Assembly: GCF_900187975.1 (NCBI RefSeq)
Contig: NZ_FZPC01000007.1
Location: forward strand, 62,001-126,000
Direction of reading: 5' to 3'
DNA length: 64,000 nt
Source of the DNA: Pseudomonas delhiensis
Lineage (GTDB): Bacteria > Pseudomonadota > Gammaproteobacteria > Pseudomonadales > Pseudomonadaceae
This document shows, one piece after another, positions 1 to 7,683 of the stretch (position 1 is its first letter; each line of letters opens with the position of its first letter). The notes under the pieces were generated by a model. That model ran no database searches and was not told the DNA's origin. It saw only the letters and a program-made list of their open reading frames with translations. The position numbers and the translations under genes were made by a program.

Positions 1-1202
1 GCAGCAGCCAGGACGGCGACGCCCCCGGCCTGGCCATGCTCACCAACGCCATGCTCAACGAAGGCGTGCCGGGCAAGGACACCAGCGCCATCGCCGCTGG
101 CTTCGAGGACCTGGGCGCCGACTTCATGAACGGCTCCTACCGCGACATGGCGGTGGCCGGCCTGCGCAGCCTGAGCGAGAAGGACAAGCGCGAAGCCGCC
201 GTCGCCCTGTTCGACCAGGTGGTGGGCCAGCCGACCTTCCCCGAGGAAGCCCTGGCGCGCATCAAGAACCAGGTGCTGGCCGGCTTCGAGTACCAGAAGC
301 AGAACCCCGGCAAGCTGGCCGGCCTGGAACTGTTCAAGCGCCTCTACGGCGACCACCCCTACGCCCACTCCAGCGACGGCAACGAGCAGTCGGTGCCGAA
401 GATCGGCGTCGCCCAGCTGCGCGCCTTCCACCAGAAGGGCTACGCCGCCGGCAACACGGTGATCGCGCTGGTCGGCGACCTCAGCCGCGCCGAGGCCGAG
501 GCCATCGCCGCCAAGGTCTCCGCCTCGCTGCCCAAGGGCCCGGCGCTGCCGCCGGTGGCTCAGCCGGCCGTGCCCAAGCCGGGCCCCAGCCACATCGAGT
601 TCCCCTCCAAGCAGACCCACCTGCTGCTGGCCCAGCTCGGCATCACCCGCAACGACCCGGACTACCCGGCGCTCTACCTGGGCAACCAGATCCTCGGCGG
701 CGGCGGCTTCGGCACCCGCCTGATGGACCAGGTGCGCGAGAAGCGCGGGCTGACCTACGGCGTGTCCTCCGGCTTCACCGGCATGCAGGCGCGCGGCCCC
801 TTCACCATCGGCCTGCAGACCCGCGCCGAGCTGAGCGAGGGCACCCTCAGGCTGGTCCAGGACATAGTCCGCGACTACGTGAAGAACGGCCCGACGCAGA
901 AGGAACTGGACGACGCCAAGCGCGAGCTGGCCGGCAGCTTCCCGCTGTCCACCGCGAGCAATGCCGACATCGTCGGCCAGCTCGGCGCCATCGGCTTCTA
1001 CGGCCTGCCCTCGGACTACCTGGAGACCTTCCTGGCCCAGGTCCAGGCGCTGGACGTGGACAAGGTCAAGGCGGCCATGCAGCGCCACGTCGACCCGGAC
1101 GCCTTCGTCGTCGTCACCGCCGGCCCGACCGTGCCGCAGAAACCGCTGCCGCCGCCCACCGACAAACCGGCCGAACAGCCCCTCGGCGTTCCGGAGCATT
1201 GA
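1..1202 (+). CDS. M16 family zinc-peptidase-like protein, non-catalytic subunit (5' end outside window)
   Basis: The reading frame is open from base 3 and ends at TGA 1200-1202; the start lies before the window. It carries the second half of an M16 (insulinase/pitrilysin) protein. Where active members have the HxxEH zinc motif, the visible sequence reads GLAMLTNAMLNEG, so the zinc ligands are absent. The C-terminal R/Y substrate-binding signature survives (REKRGLTYGVSSGF, coded near 738-779). Paired M16 proteins with one active and one inactive subunit are common in proteobacterial periplasms, so the partner is probably the gene just upstream. Its stop codon overlaps the rsmD start, implying co-translation. 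Its substrate cannot be read from the sequence. Confidence 0.9.
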   Translation, partial: SSQDGDAPGLAMLTNAMLNEGVPGKDTSAIAAGFEDLGADFMNGSYRDMAVAGLRSLSEKDKREAAVALFDQVVGQPTFPEEALARIKNQVLAGFEYQKQNPGKLAGLELFKRLYGDHPYAHSSDGNEQSVPKIGVAQLRAFHQKGYAAGNTVIALVGDLSRAEAEAIAAKVSASLPKGPALPPVAQPAVPKPGPSHIEFPSKQTHLLLAQLGITRNDPDYPALYLGNQILGGGGFGTRLMDQVREKRGLTYGVSSGFTGMQARGPFTIGLQTRAELSEGTLRLVQDIVRDYVKNGPTQKELDDAKRELAGSFPLSTASNADIVGQLGAIGFYGLPSDYLETFLAQVQALDVDKVKAAMQRHVDPDAFVVVTAGPTVPQKPLPPPTDKPAEQPLGVPEH

Positions 1203-1807
1203 TGAACAGACGACCCAAGGCCCCCGCCCAGGCCGCCCGCCAGCACGGCGGGCAGGGCCAGCTGCGCATCATCGGCGGGGAATGGCGCAGCCGCCGCTTC
1301 GCCTTCCCCGAGGGCCCGGGCCTGCGCCCGACCCCCGACCGGGTGCGCGAGACGCTGTTCAACTGGCTGGCCGCCTACGTGCCCGGCGCCCGCGTGCTCG
1401 ACCCCTTCGCCGGCAGCGGCGCGCTCTTCCTCGAAGCCCTGTCCCGCGGCGCCAGCCGCGGCACCGCCCTGGACCTGAACCGCGAAGCCGTGGCCGCCCT
1501 GCGCGGCCACCTGGCCACGCTGAAGTGCGAGAACGGCGAAGTGCAGCTGCAGGACGCCCTCGCCTACCTGGCCAAGCCGGCCCCCGGGCCGGTGGACCTG
1601 GTATTCCTCGACCCGCCCTTCCACCAGGACCTGCTGCAGAACGCCTGCCGCCTGCTGGAGGAAAACGGCTGGCTGGCCCCCGACGCCTGGGTCTACACCG
1701 AGAGCGAAAGCCTGCCCTCCAGCCTCGGCCTGCCGGCCAACTGGCGGCTGCACCGGGAGAAGCAGGCGGGGAACGTGCATTACGCGCTGTGGCAGCGCGA
1801 AGGATGA
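1202..1807 (+). CDS. rsmD: 16S rRNA (guanine(966)-N(2))-methyltransferase RsmD
   Basis: RsmD methylates N2 of G966 in 16S rRNA in the assembled small subunit, using SAM. The 201-residue protein has the N-terminal LRIIGGEWRSR and RPTPDRVRETLFNWL blocks typical of the family, SAM motif I LDPFAGSGALFLEAL near residues 66-80, and the catalytic DPPF near 137-140. Length is normal. ATG at 1202 overlaps the TGA of the preceding M16 gene by one base. A TTG three bases upstream (1199) is a possible but less likely start. The M16-rsmD pairing is a conserved Pseudomonas arrangement. Confidence 0.95.
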   Translation: MNRRPKAPAQAARQHGGQGQLRIIGGEWRSRRFAFPEGPGLRPTPDRVRETLFNWLAAYVPGARVLDPFAGSGALFLEALSRGASRGTALDLNREAVAALRGHLATLKCENGEVQLQDALAYLAKPAPGPVDLVFLDPPFHQDLLQNACRLLEENGWLAPDAWVYTESESLPSSLGLPANWRLHREKQAGNVHYALWQREG

Positions 1808-1852
1808 GTTGATCCCCCAGGGGAAGGCGGTCAGACAAAAAGGATGTGCTGG

Positions 1853-2857
1853 ATGAGCGATACCGATGAGCAGGGGATTCTGATCTACGAAGCGGACGAC
1901 GGTCATCTGGCAGTCGAGGTTCGATTGGAGCACGACACGCTCTGGCTCAGCCTGCAGCAACTGTCCGACCTTTTCGGGCGTGACAAGTCGGTCATTTCGC
2001 GGCACCTGAAAGCCATCTTCGACAGCAGGGAACTGGATCGCGAACGAACCGTTGCAAAAAGTGCAACCGTTCAACGCGAGGGGGATCGCGAAGTCACCCG
2101 GCAGATCGACTACTACAACCTCGACGCCATCATCTCCGTGGGCTACCGCGTCAACTCCCGGCAAGGCACGCGGTTCCGCATCTGGGCCAACCAGGTGCTC
2201 AAGGACTATCTGGTTCAGGGTTACGCACTCAACGAGCAACGCCTGAAAGCCCAGCAGGCACGGGTTCGCGAACTGGAGCGGACGCTGACGCTGTTCCAGC
2301 AGAACCTCATCGACCAGGCCAACCTACCCGAGGCGCGGGGCCTGGTGAGTGTCATCGCCGGCTATGCGCGCACCTTCGTGCTGCTCAACCAGTTCGACAG
2401 CGAGCGCCTGCCCGCGGAAGGTTTCGATGAAAGCATCCGCTACGCCATCGAACCCGCCGATGCTCACGCCGCGATCACGGCCCTGAAGACCGACCTGCTG
2501 GCCAAGGGCGAGGCAAGCGAGTTGTTCGGACGCCCCAAGGACGACAGTTTCCTCGGCATCCTCGGCAACGTCACGCAGTCCTTCGCCGGCCAGTTCCTCT
2601 ACCCCAGCATCGAGGAGCAGGCTGCACACCTGCTTTACTTCATCATCAAGAACCATCCGTTCACCGACGGCAACAAGCGTATTGGCGCCTTCCTGTTCAT
2701 CTGGTTCCTGCAGCGCAACCAGCATCACCTCAAGCACGACGGCGAACTGAAGATCAACGACAACGCCCTGGCCGCCATCGCCCTGCTGGTGGCGCAAAGC
2801 GATCCACGACAGAAAGAACTGATGATCCACCTGATCATGAACCTCATCCGCAACTGA
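1853..2857 (+). CDS. RhuM-type N-domain fused to a Fic/Doc C-domain (toxin-like)
   Basis: A 334-residue two-domain protein. Residues about 10-130 match the virulence-protein RhuM family: WLSLQQLSDLFGRDKSVISRH, then DYYNLDAIISVGYRVNSRQGTRFR. A charged helical linker follows (about 130-155). The C-terminal half carries the Fic/Doc signature HPFTDGNKR at about 268-276. Lysine replaces the second glycine of canonical Fic HPFxxGNGR, as in Doc, a kinase of EF-Tu; the motif's last Arg is also missing, so phosphotransfer may be more likely than AMPylation. ATG 1853 is preferred over ATG 1844 because the AAAAAGGA ribosome site sits 9 bases upstream. No small antitoxin-like partner is adjacent. The gene sits between two housekeeping genes and looks somewhat less GC-rich than they are, suggesting insertion. 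Target unknown. Confidence 0.85.
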   Translation: MSDTDEQGILIYEADDGHLAVEVRLEHDTLWLSLQQLSDLFGRDKSVISRHLKAIFDSRELDRERTVAKSATVQREGDREVTRQIDYYNLDAIISVGYRVNSRQGTRFRIWANQVLKDYLVQGYALNEQRLKAQQARVRELERTLTLFQQNLIDQANLPEARGLVSVIAGYARTFVLLNQFDSERLPAEGFDESIRYAIEPADAHAAITALKTDLLAKGEASELFGRPKDDSFLGILGNVTQSFAGQFLYPSIEEQAAHLLYFIIKNHPFTDGNKRIGAFLFIWFLQRNQHHLKHDGELKINDNALAAIALLVAQSDPRQKELMIHLIMNLIRN

Positions 2858-2868
2858 GCCCTGCCCCC

Positions 2869-3864
2869 ATGACACCGCCCTTCCAACCCGCCTGGTGGCT
2901 CCCCGGCCCGCACCTGCAGACGCTCTACGGCTCGCTGCTGCGCAAGGCGCCGGTGCTGCAGCGCGAGCGCGAGCGGCTGTGGCTGGAGGATGGCGACTTC
3001 CTCGACCTCGACTGGCATGGCCCGCACAACGCCCGCACGCCGCTGGTGCTGGCCGTCCACGGGCTGACCGGTTCCTCCGACTCGCACTACATCCGCGGCC
3101 TGCAGTTCGCCCTGCAGGCCCGCGGCTGGGCCAGCGTGGCGCTGAACTGGCGCGGTTGCTCGGGCGAGCCCAACCTGCTGCCGCGCGGCTACCACTCGGG
3201 CATCAGCGAGGACCTGGCAGCGGTCATCGAGCACCTGCGGCGCATGCGCCCGCTGGCGCCGCTGTACGCGGTGGGCTATTCGCTGGGCGGCAACGTGCTG
3301 CTCAAGTACCTGGGCGAGCGCGGCGGCGACAGCCCGCTGCGCGGCGCCGTGGCGGTGTCGGTGCCGTTCCGCCTGGACCGCTGCGCCGACCGCATCGGCA
3401 TCGGTTTCTCGCGCATCTACCAGGCGCACTTCATGCGCGAACTGGTGGCCTACGTGCGCAACAAGCAGCAGAGCTTCGCCGAGCGCGGCGCCCAGGAGCA
3501 CCTGGCGGCCCTGGAACGCCTGGGGCCGCTGGACGGCATGCGCACCTTCTGGGACTTCGACGGCCGCGTCACCGCGCCGCTGCACGGCTTCGCCGACGCC
3601 CACGACTACTACAAGCGCGCCTCCAGCCGCTTCTACCTGGGCGGCATCCGCACCCCGACGCTGATCATCCACTCCAGCGACGACCCCTTCATCGACGCCG
3701 GCAGCATCCCGCCGGCGGACGAACTCTCCGCCAGCACCCAGCTGGAGCTGCACGAGCACGGCGGCCACGTGGGCTTCATCGGCGGCACGCCCGGGCAGCC
3801 GGACTACTATCTGGAAAGGCGCATCCCCGACTGGCTGCTGGCCCTGCACGGCAACGCCGGCTGA
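2869..3864 (+). CDS. YheT-type alpha/beta hydrolase
   Basis: A 331-residue serine hydrolase of the YheT/ABHD1-3 family, putative lipases or esterases of unknown physiological substrate. It opens with the family hallmark WWLPGPHLQTLYGSLLR. It then shows the oxyanion block HGLTGSSDSHYIRGL (about 64-78), NWRGCSGEPN, and the nucleophile elbow GYSLGG with Ser138. A likely acid lies in HSSDDPF near residue 270 and the catalytic His in HGGHVGF near 298. It starts 11 bases after the RhuM-Doc gene, so the insertion kept both genes in one transcription direction. Confidence 0.9.
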   Translation: MTPPFQPAWWLPGPHLQTLYGSLLRKAPVLQRERERLWLEDGDFLDLDWHGPHNARTPLVLAVHGLTGSSDSHYIRGLQFALQARGWASVALNWRGCSGEPNLLPRGYHSGISEDLAAVIEHLRRMRPLAPLYAVGYSLGGNVLLKYLGERGGDSPLRGAVAVSVPFRLDRCADRIGIGFSRIYQAHFMRELVAYVRNKQQSFAERGAQEHLAALERLGPLDGMRTFWDFDGRVTAPLHGFADAHDYYKRASSRFYLGGIRTPTLIIHSSDDPFIDAGSIPPADELSASTQLELHEHGGHVGFIGGTPGQPDYYLERRIPDWLLALHGNAG

Positions 3865-3943
3865 CGCGGGCTTGACCGGGATCAGCATCGGCCGGCCAGC
3901 GATGGTCCAGGCTGGAGGCGCCAAAGGGCAAGGAGGGGAAGCC

Positions 3944-4354
3944 ATGAGCGAAGCGACCATCCGGATTCACCGCGTCACCTCACTGGACGACGCCCAGTGC
4001 GCTGGCATAGCGGCGCTCTACCGCACCGTCGGCTGGGGCCACCCGAACGACGCGGATGAATTGCGCGATCTCTGCGAATCGTCCGGCTACGTGCTGCTGG
4101 CCAGCGAGGGCGAGCAGGTGGTCGGCCTGCTCCGCGCCGAGCCGGAGAACGCCCAGACCACCTGGCTGGCCGAGCTGGCGGTGCTGCCCGCTCACCAGGG
4201 CCGTGGCATCGGCACTTCGCTGATGCAGCGCTTCATCGCCGACCATCCCGGCGCTCGCCTGTACACCGATGCCACCGCTGGGGTGGAGGGATTCTTCCTC
4301 CGCCATGGCCTGGAACTGCGCCAGCCGCTGGTGCCGGGGCCGCGCAAAGATTGA
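3944..4354 (+). CDS. GNAT family N-acetyltransferase
   Basis: A 136-residue single-domain GNAT. The acetyl-CoA pyrophosphate loop is VLPAHQGRGIGTSLM at about residues 83-97, followed by the C-terminal strand-helix block ARLYTDATAGVEGFFLRHGLEL. The start at ATG 3944 has an excellent AAGGAGGGG site 4-5 bases upstream; the frame stays open back to a TTG at 3872, but nothing supports that start. Acceptor substrate unknown; short stand-alone GNATs modify small molecules or protein N-termini. A repeat-filled gap follows. Confidence 0.85.
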   Translation: MSEATIRIHRVTSLDDAQCAGIAALYRTVGWGHPNDADELRDLCESSGYVLLASEGEQVVGLLRAEPENAQTTWLAELAVLPAHQGRGIGTSLMQRFIADHPGARLYTDATAGVEGFFLRHGLELRQPLVPGPRKD

Positions 4355-4380
4355 TACCGGCGGGGCCGATTCGGCTTTTC

Positions 4381-4403
4381 GTAGGAGCGAGCTTGCTCGC
4401 GAA
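4381..4403 (+). repeat. REP element (right-facing)
   Basis: Pseudomonas REP palindrome with core GTAGGAGCGAGCTTGCTCGC, then GAA. The internal GCGAGC-TT-GCTCGC forms a tight hairpin. It pairs with the inverted copy at 4645-4667. Confidence 0.9.
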
Positions 4404-4443
4404 CGGTGTTTGCCGGTGAGTGCTTGGTGTTTGCCCAAGAGCG

Positions 4444-4478
4444 CCCTCTCCCTAACCCTCTCCCTGAAGGGAGAGGGG
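4444..4478. repeat. CCCTCTCCC-type palindromic repeat
   Basis: Reads CCCTCTCCCTAACCCTCTCC and then CTGAAGGGAGAGGG. The second pyrimidine block and the GGGAGAGGG arm form a hairpin with a short loop. Related copies are at 4568-4602, 47802-47835, 54535-54571 and 54661-54707. Confidence 0.85.
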
Positions 4479-4567
4479 ACCGTTCGGTGTGCTCGGTTGC
4501 TTCGGCGTTAGCCGGTTATCACTAAGGCATCCAGCGAGCGACGTTCTTCCCGTTGGCACGGACAAGC

Positions 4568-4602
4568 CCCCTCTCCCTTCAGGGAGAGGGCTGGGGAGAG
4601 GG
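4568..4602. repeat. CCCTCTCCC-type palindromic repeat (inverted copy)
   Basis: CCCCTCTCCCTTCAGGGAGA followed by GGGCTGGGGAGAGGG: the reverse-complement form of the copy at 4444-4478, about 90 bases away. Confidence 0.85.
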
Positions 4603-4644
4603 AAAGGAATTCAACGTCGCACCGAAGCAACCGGCATACGCCCG

Positions 4645-4667
4645 TTCGCGAGCTTGCTCGCTCCTAC
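4645..4667 (-). repeat. REP element (left-facing)
   Basis: TTCGCGAGCTTGCTCGCTCC then TAC, the reverse complement of the REP at 4381-4403. Together the two make a REPIN-like doublet spanning about 290 bases. Confidence 0.9.
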
Positions 4668-4714
4668 GAAAAGCCGAACGTAGGACGCTGTCCGCGATCA
4701 TCCCTGTGGATAAC

Positions 4715-5386
4715 TCACACGCCCTGCGAAGGACTTTCCGCCAACGGCACATACAGCCTTTCGGCGATCCGCTCCACCGCCGCCTGCGAGCCCTCGGCAA
4801 TGTGCCCGCTCTCCAGCGCCAGCACCTGGTAGATGCCGCGCCGCAGCAGCTCCTCGCTGAGGTCGCCGGTGACCTGGTGGGTGGTGCAGAGGAAGCGCAC
4901 CCAGGAGGTGAGGATGATCCAGGCGTTGAGGGTCAGGGCCTCCAGCTGGATCTCGTCCATCCGCAGGATGCCGGCCTCGACGAAGCCGCGGTAGATGGCC
5001 TTGGCGTTCACCAGCGCGCGCCGGGCGAAGGCGCGGTAGGCCGCGGCCAGCTCCGCGTCGCTTTCCAGCAGGTGCTCCAGGTCCCGGTGCAGGAAGCGGT
5101 AGCGCCACATGGCCGCCAGCAGCGCCTCCAGGTAAAAGGTCTTGTCCTCGATGGTCAGCCCGCGGCCGTCGGGCAGGCGCAGGAAGTCGTCCACCCGCGC
5201 CTCGTACTCGGCGAACAGCTCGGCGATGATCGCCTGCTTGTTGCGGAAGTGGTAGTACAGGTTGCCCGGGGAAATCCCCAGGTGCGCGGCGATGTGGTTG
5301 GTGGTGACGCTGCGCTCGCCCTGGGCGTTGAACAGCGCCAGGCTCTCCTGGACGATGCGGTCGCGGGTCTTGATGCGTGGGGCCAT
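4715..5386 (-). CDS. TetR/AcrR family transcriptional regulator
   Basis: A 223-residue TetR-type repressor. The N-terminal helix-turn-helix covers about residues 8-52, with SVTTNHIAAHLGISPGNLYYHFRNK as the recognition region. The rest is a helical ligand/dimer domain. ATG at 5386 is chosen because the family block MAPRIKTRDRIV begins there; an upstream in-frame ATG at 5404 adds only six residues. The gene is divergent from the aldehyde dehydrogenase operon and its operator is probably the palindrome at 5534-5551. The inducer is unknown; an aldehyde or aromatic or lipid alcohol would fit the adjacent operon. Confidence 0.9.
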   Translation of the reverse strand: MAPRIKTRDRIVQESLALFNAQGERSVTTNHIAAHLGISPGNLYYHFRNKQAIIAELFAEYEARVDDFLRLPDGRGLTIEDKTFYLEALLAAMWRYRFLHRDLEHLLESDAELAAAYRAFARRALVNAKAIYRGFVEAGILRMDEIQLEALTLNAWIILTSWVRFLCTTHQVTGDLSEELLRRGIYQVLALESGHIAEGSQAAVERIAERLYVPLAESPSQGV

Positions 5387-5525
5387 GCGCGGGCTCGGAA
5401 TCACTTTTCTACGGCAAGGGGCAAAGGTACACGGATTGCTACGTGCGGTGCAGCCGGCGTAACACTCCGGGCGCTCGCCCAGCTTTTCGTTGGGTAGGCC
5501 GCGCGGCGTTGGCGCGGCATGCTAT

Positions 5526-5552
5526 TTGACATATTAGAGTAATTGCTCTAAA
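5526..5552 (+). promoter_or_regulatory. Candidate promoter with TetR operator palindrome
   Basis: TTGACA at 5526-5531 is a perfect -35 box. Immediately after it, 5534-5551 is a perfect inverted repeat, TTAGAG-N6-CTCTAA, filling the spacer up to a weak -10 region (about 5547-5552). This is the expected geometry for repression by the divergent TetR protein. The surrounding sequence is notably AT-rich for this genome. Confidence 0.65.
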
Positions 5553-5631
5553 AATCCAGCGACAAGCACAACGCGAAGCGCCCCCCCCCACCCGGAGCGC
5601 TTCCCCCAGCCGGTCCGCCGAGGAGCCCGCC

Positions 5632-7062
5632 ATGGTCGCCGACATCGCCTACCTGCAGCAGACGCAGCAGGACATCAACCAGCTTCAGAGCCTGTTCGAG
5701 CGCCAGCGCCAGGCCTACCGCGCCAACCCGCTGCCCAGCGCCGGCCAGCGCCAGCAATGGCTCAGGAGCCTGGCCGACCTGCTGGTGCGCGAGCAGCAGC
5801 CGATCATCGACGCCATTTCCCGCGACTTCAGCAACCGCTCCGCCGACGAGACCCGCCTGGCCGAGATCATGCCCAGCCTGCACGGCGTGCACTACGCGCG
5901 CAAACGCGTGGCGCGCTGGATGAAGCCCTCGCGGCGCAGCGTCGGCATGCAGTTCATGCCGGCGTCGGCCCGCGTGGAGTACCAGCCGCTGGGCGTGGCC
6001 GGGGTGATAGTGCCGTGGAACTACCCGCTGTTCCTCGCCATCGGCCCGCTGACCGCGGCCCTGGCCGCCGGCAACCGGGTGATGATCAAGATGAGCGAGT
6101 CCACCCCGGCCACCGCCCAGGTGCTCAAGGAGTTGCTGGCCAAGGTCTTCCCCGAGGACCTGGTGGCCGTGGTCCAGGGCGAGGTGGACGTCGGCGTGGC
6201 CTTCTCCAGGCTGCCCTTCGACCACCTGCTGTTCACCGGCGCCACCAGCGTCGGCAAGCACGTGATGCGCGCCGCGGCGGAGAACCTCACCCCGGTCACC
6301 CTCGAGCTGGGCGGCAAGTCGCCGGCACTGGTCTCGGAGAACGTGCCGATCAAGGACGCCGCCGAACGCATCGCCTTCGGCAAGTCGCTCAACGCCGGGC
6401 AGACCTGCGTGGCACCGGACTACGTGCTGGTGCCGCAGCAGCGCGTCGAGGAATTCGTCAGCGCCTACCGCGAGGTGGTGCAGGGCTTCTTCCCCAGCGT
6501 GGAGAACAACCCGGACTACACTGCCATCATCAACGAACGCCAGCTGGCCCGTCTCAACGGCTACCTGAGCGACGCCGAGGCCAAGGGCGCGCAGGTCATC
6601 CGCCTGCTGCCGGAAGCCAGCGGGCGGCGCCTGCCCCAGGCGCTGCTGCTGAACGTCGACGACGACATGAAGGTGATGCAGGACGAAATCTTCGGCCCGC
6701 TGCTGCCGATCATCCCCTACCAGCGCCTGGACGAGGCCCTGGCCTACATCAACGACCGGCCGCGGCCGCTGGCGCTGTACTACTTCGGCTACGACAAGCG
6801 CGAGCAGGACCGGGTGCTGGCGCAGACCCACTCCGGCGGCGTGTGCCTGAACGACACCCTGCTGCACGTCGCCCAGGACGACATGCCCTTCGGCGGCGTC
6901 GGCCCCTCGGGCATGGGCCACTACCACGGCCACGAAGGCTTCCTCACCTTCAGCAAGGCCAAGGCGGTGTTCAGCAAGCCGCGCTTCAACGCCGCCCGGG
7001 TGATCTACCCGCCCTACGGCAAGTCGCTGCAGAAACTGGTCTACAAGCTGTTCATCCGCTGA
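5632..7062 (+). CDS. Coniferyl-aldehyde-dehydrogenase-like NAD(P)-dependent aldehyde dehydrogenase
   Basis: A 476-residue class-3-like aldehyde dehydrogenase that oxidises an aldehyde to the acid. Visible features are the coenzyme-site VPWNYP (about 127-132), the general base Glu225 in LELGGKSPA, the nucleophile Cys259 in NAGQTCVAPDY, and the EIFGPLLP block near 349. The C-terminus, ending in a hydrophobic and basic stretch, resembles CalB/ALDH3 enzymes. ATG 5632 follows GAGGAGCC. The 5' leader contains a run of nine C (5581-5589). It is the first gene of a three-gene operon with the Tat lipoprotein and GMC oxidoreductase, suggesting stepwise alcohol to aldehyde to acid oxidation. Confidence 0.9.
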   Translation: MVADIAYLQQTQQDINQLQSLFERQRQAYRANPLPSAGQRQQWLRSLADLLVREQQPIIDAISRDFSNRSADETRLAEIMPSLHGVHYARKRVARWMKPSRRSVGMQFMPASARVEYQPLGVAGVIVPWNYPLFLAIGPLTAALAAGNRVMIKMSESTPATAQVLKELLAKVFPEDLVAVVQGEVDVGVAFSRLPFDHLLFTGATSVGKHVMRAAAENLTPVTLELGGKSPALVSENVPIKDAAERIAFGKSLNAGQTCVAPDYVLVPQQRVEEFVSAYREVVQGFFPSVENNPDYTAIINERQLARLNGYLSDAEAKGAQVIRLLPEASGRRLPQALLLNVDDDMKVMQDEIFGPLLPIIPYQRLDEALAYINDRPRPLALYYFGYDKREQDRVLAQTHSGGVCLNDTLLHVAQDDMPFGGVGPSGMGHYHGHEGFLTFSKAKAVFSKPRFNAARVIYPPYGKSLQKLVYKLFIR

Positions 7063-7095
7063 GACCGCGTACTCCACCCAGGTGAAACAACAAGA

Positions 7096-7641
7096 ATGAC
7101 AGACACCTCCCTGAGCGCGCCGGGACTCTCCCGGCGCGGCGTGCTCAAGATCGGCCTGCTCGGCGGCGCCTTCCTGGCCACCGCCGGCGTCACCGCCACC
7201 CTCAGCGGCTGCTCGGCCAGCACCCCGGCCGCCGGCATGAAGGTCATCCGCGAATCCGACCTGCCCTTCCTGCGCGCCCTGATCCCGGTGATGCTGGCCG
7301 GCGCCGTGCCGGCCGAGCGCATGGCCGAGGCGGTGCAGGGCACCCTCGCGGGCCTGGACCACACCCTCGACCACCTCTCGCAGGAGATGCTCAAGCTCAC
7401 CGTGCAGCTGTTCGACGTGCTGGCCCTGCCGGTCACCCGCGGCCCGCTCACCGGCGTCTGGGGCAGCTGGGAGAAGGCCAGCGCGGACGACGTGCGGCAT
7501 TTCCTGGAGCGCTGGCAGAACAGCTCCATCGGCCTGCTGAAGATGGGCCACAGCTCGCTGCTGCAGCTGGTGATGATGGCCTGGTACGGGCGCCCGGAAT
7601 CCTGGGCGCACTGCGGCTACCCCGGGCCGCCGAAGGTCTGA
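7096..7641 (+). CDS. Tat-exported lipoprotein, probable small subunit of the GMC dehydrogenase
   Basis: A 181-residue protein with a twin-arginine signal: SRRGVLKIG (Arg13-Arg14), a hydrophobic core, then lipobox LSGC with Cys39. It is therefore probably exported folded and lipid-anchored. The mature part has no motif I can name. Two-subunit GMC dehydrogenases such as gluconate 2-dehydrogenase use a Tat-bearing small subunit to carry the FAD subunit across the membrane, and the GMC gene here lacks its own signal. Piggy-back export is therefore inferred. It lies 33 bases after the aldehyde dehydrogenase gene and 42 before the GMC gene. Confidence 0.75.
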   Translation: MTDTSLSAPGLSRRGVLKIGLLGGAFLATAGVTATLSGCSASTPAAGMKVIRESDLPFLRALIPVMLAGAVPAERMAEAVQGTLAGLDHTLDHLSQEMLKLTVQLFDVLALPVTRGPLTGVWGSWEKASADDVRHFLERWQNSSIGLLKMGHSSLLQLVMMAWYGRPESWAHCGYPGPPKV

Positions 7642-7683
7642 GCCCCGCCACTCCCATAACAAGAATTCCCGAGAGTACCCCTG

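Larger units (their letters stand above)
4355..4714. other. Repeat-filled intergenic region (no gene)
   Basis: This 360-base gap between the convergent GNAT and TetR genes is almost entirely repeats. A REP palindrome facing right (4381-4403) and one facing left (4645-4667) bracket two copies of a CCCTCTCCC/GGGAGAGGG palindrome (4444-4478 and 4568-4602). The outer flanks are also inverted copies of each other (CGGCTTTTC before the first REP, GAAAAGCCG after the last). The same composite, in whole or part, recurs near 47.7 kb and 54.6 kb. No coding sequence is supported. Confidence 0.85.

Noticed and set aside
4381-4667. CRISPR-like array of repeated units
   Set aside because: The repeats are palindromic REP and CCCTCTCCC elements in inverted order with unequal spacing and no cas genes.
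5581-5589. C9 homopolymer as a phase-variation tract
   Set aside because: It lies in the untranslated leader outside the -35/-10 spacer and outside any coding frame, so it is noted but not supported as a switch.
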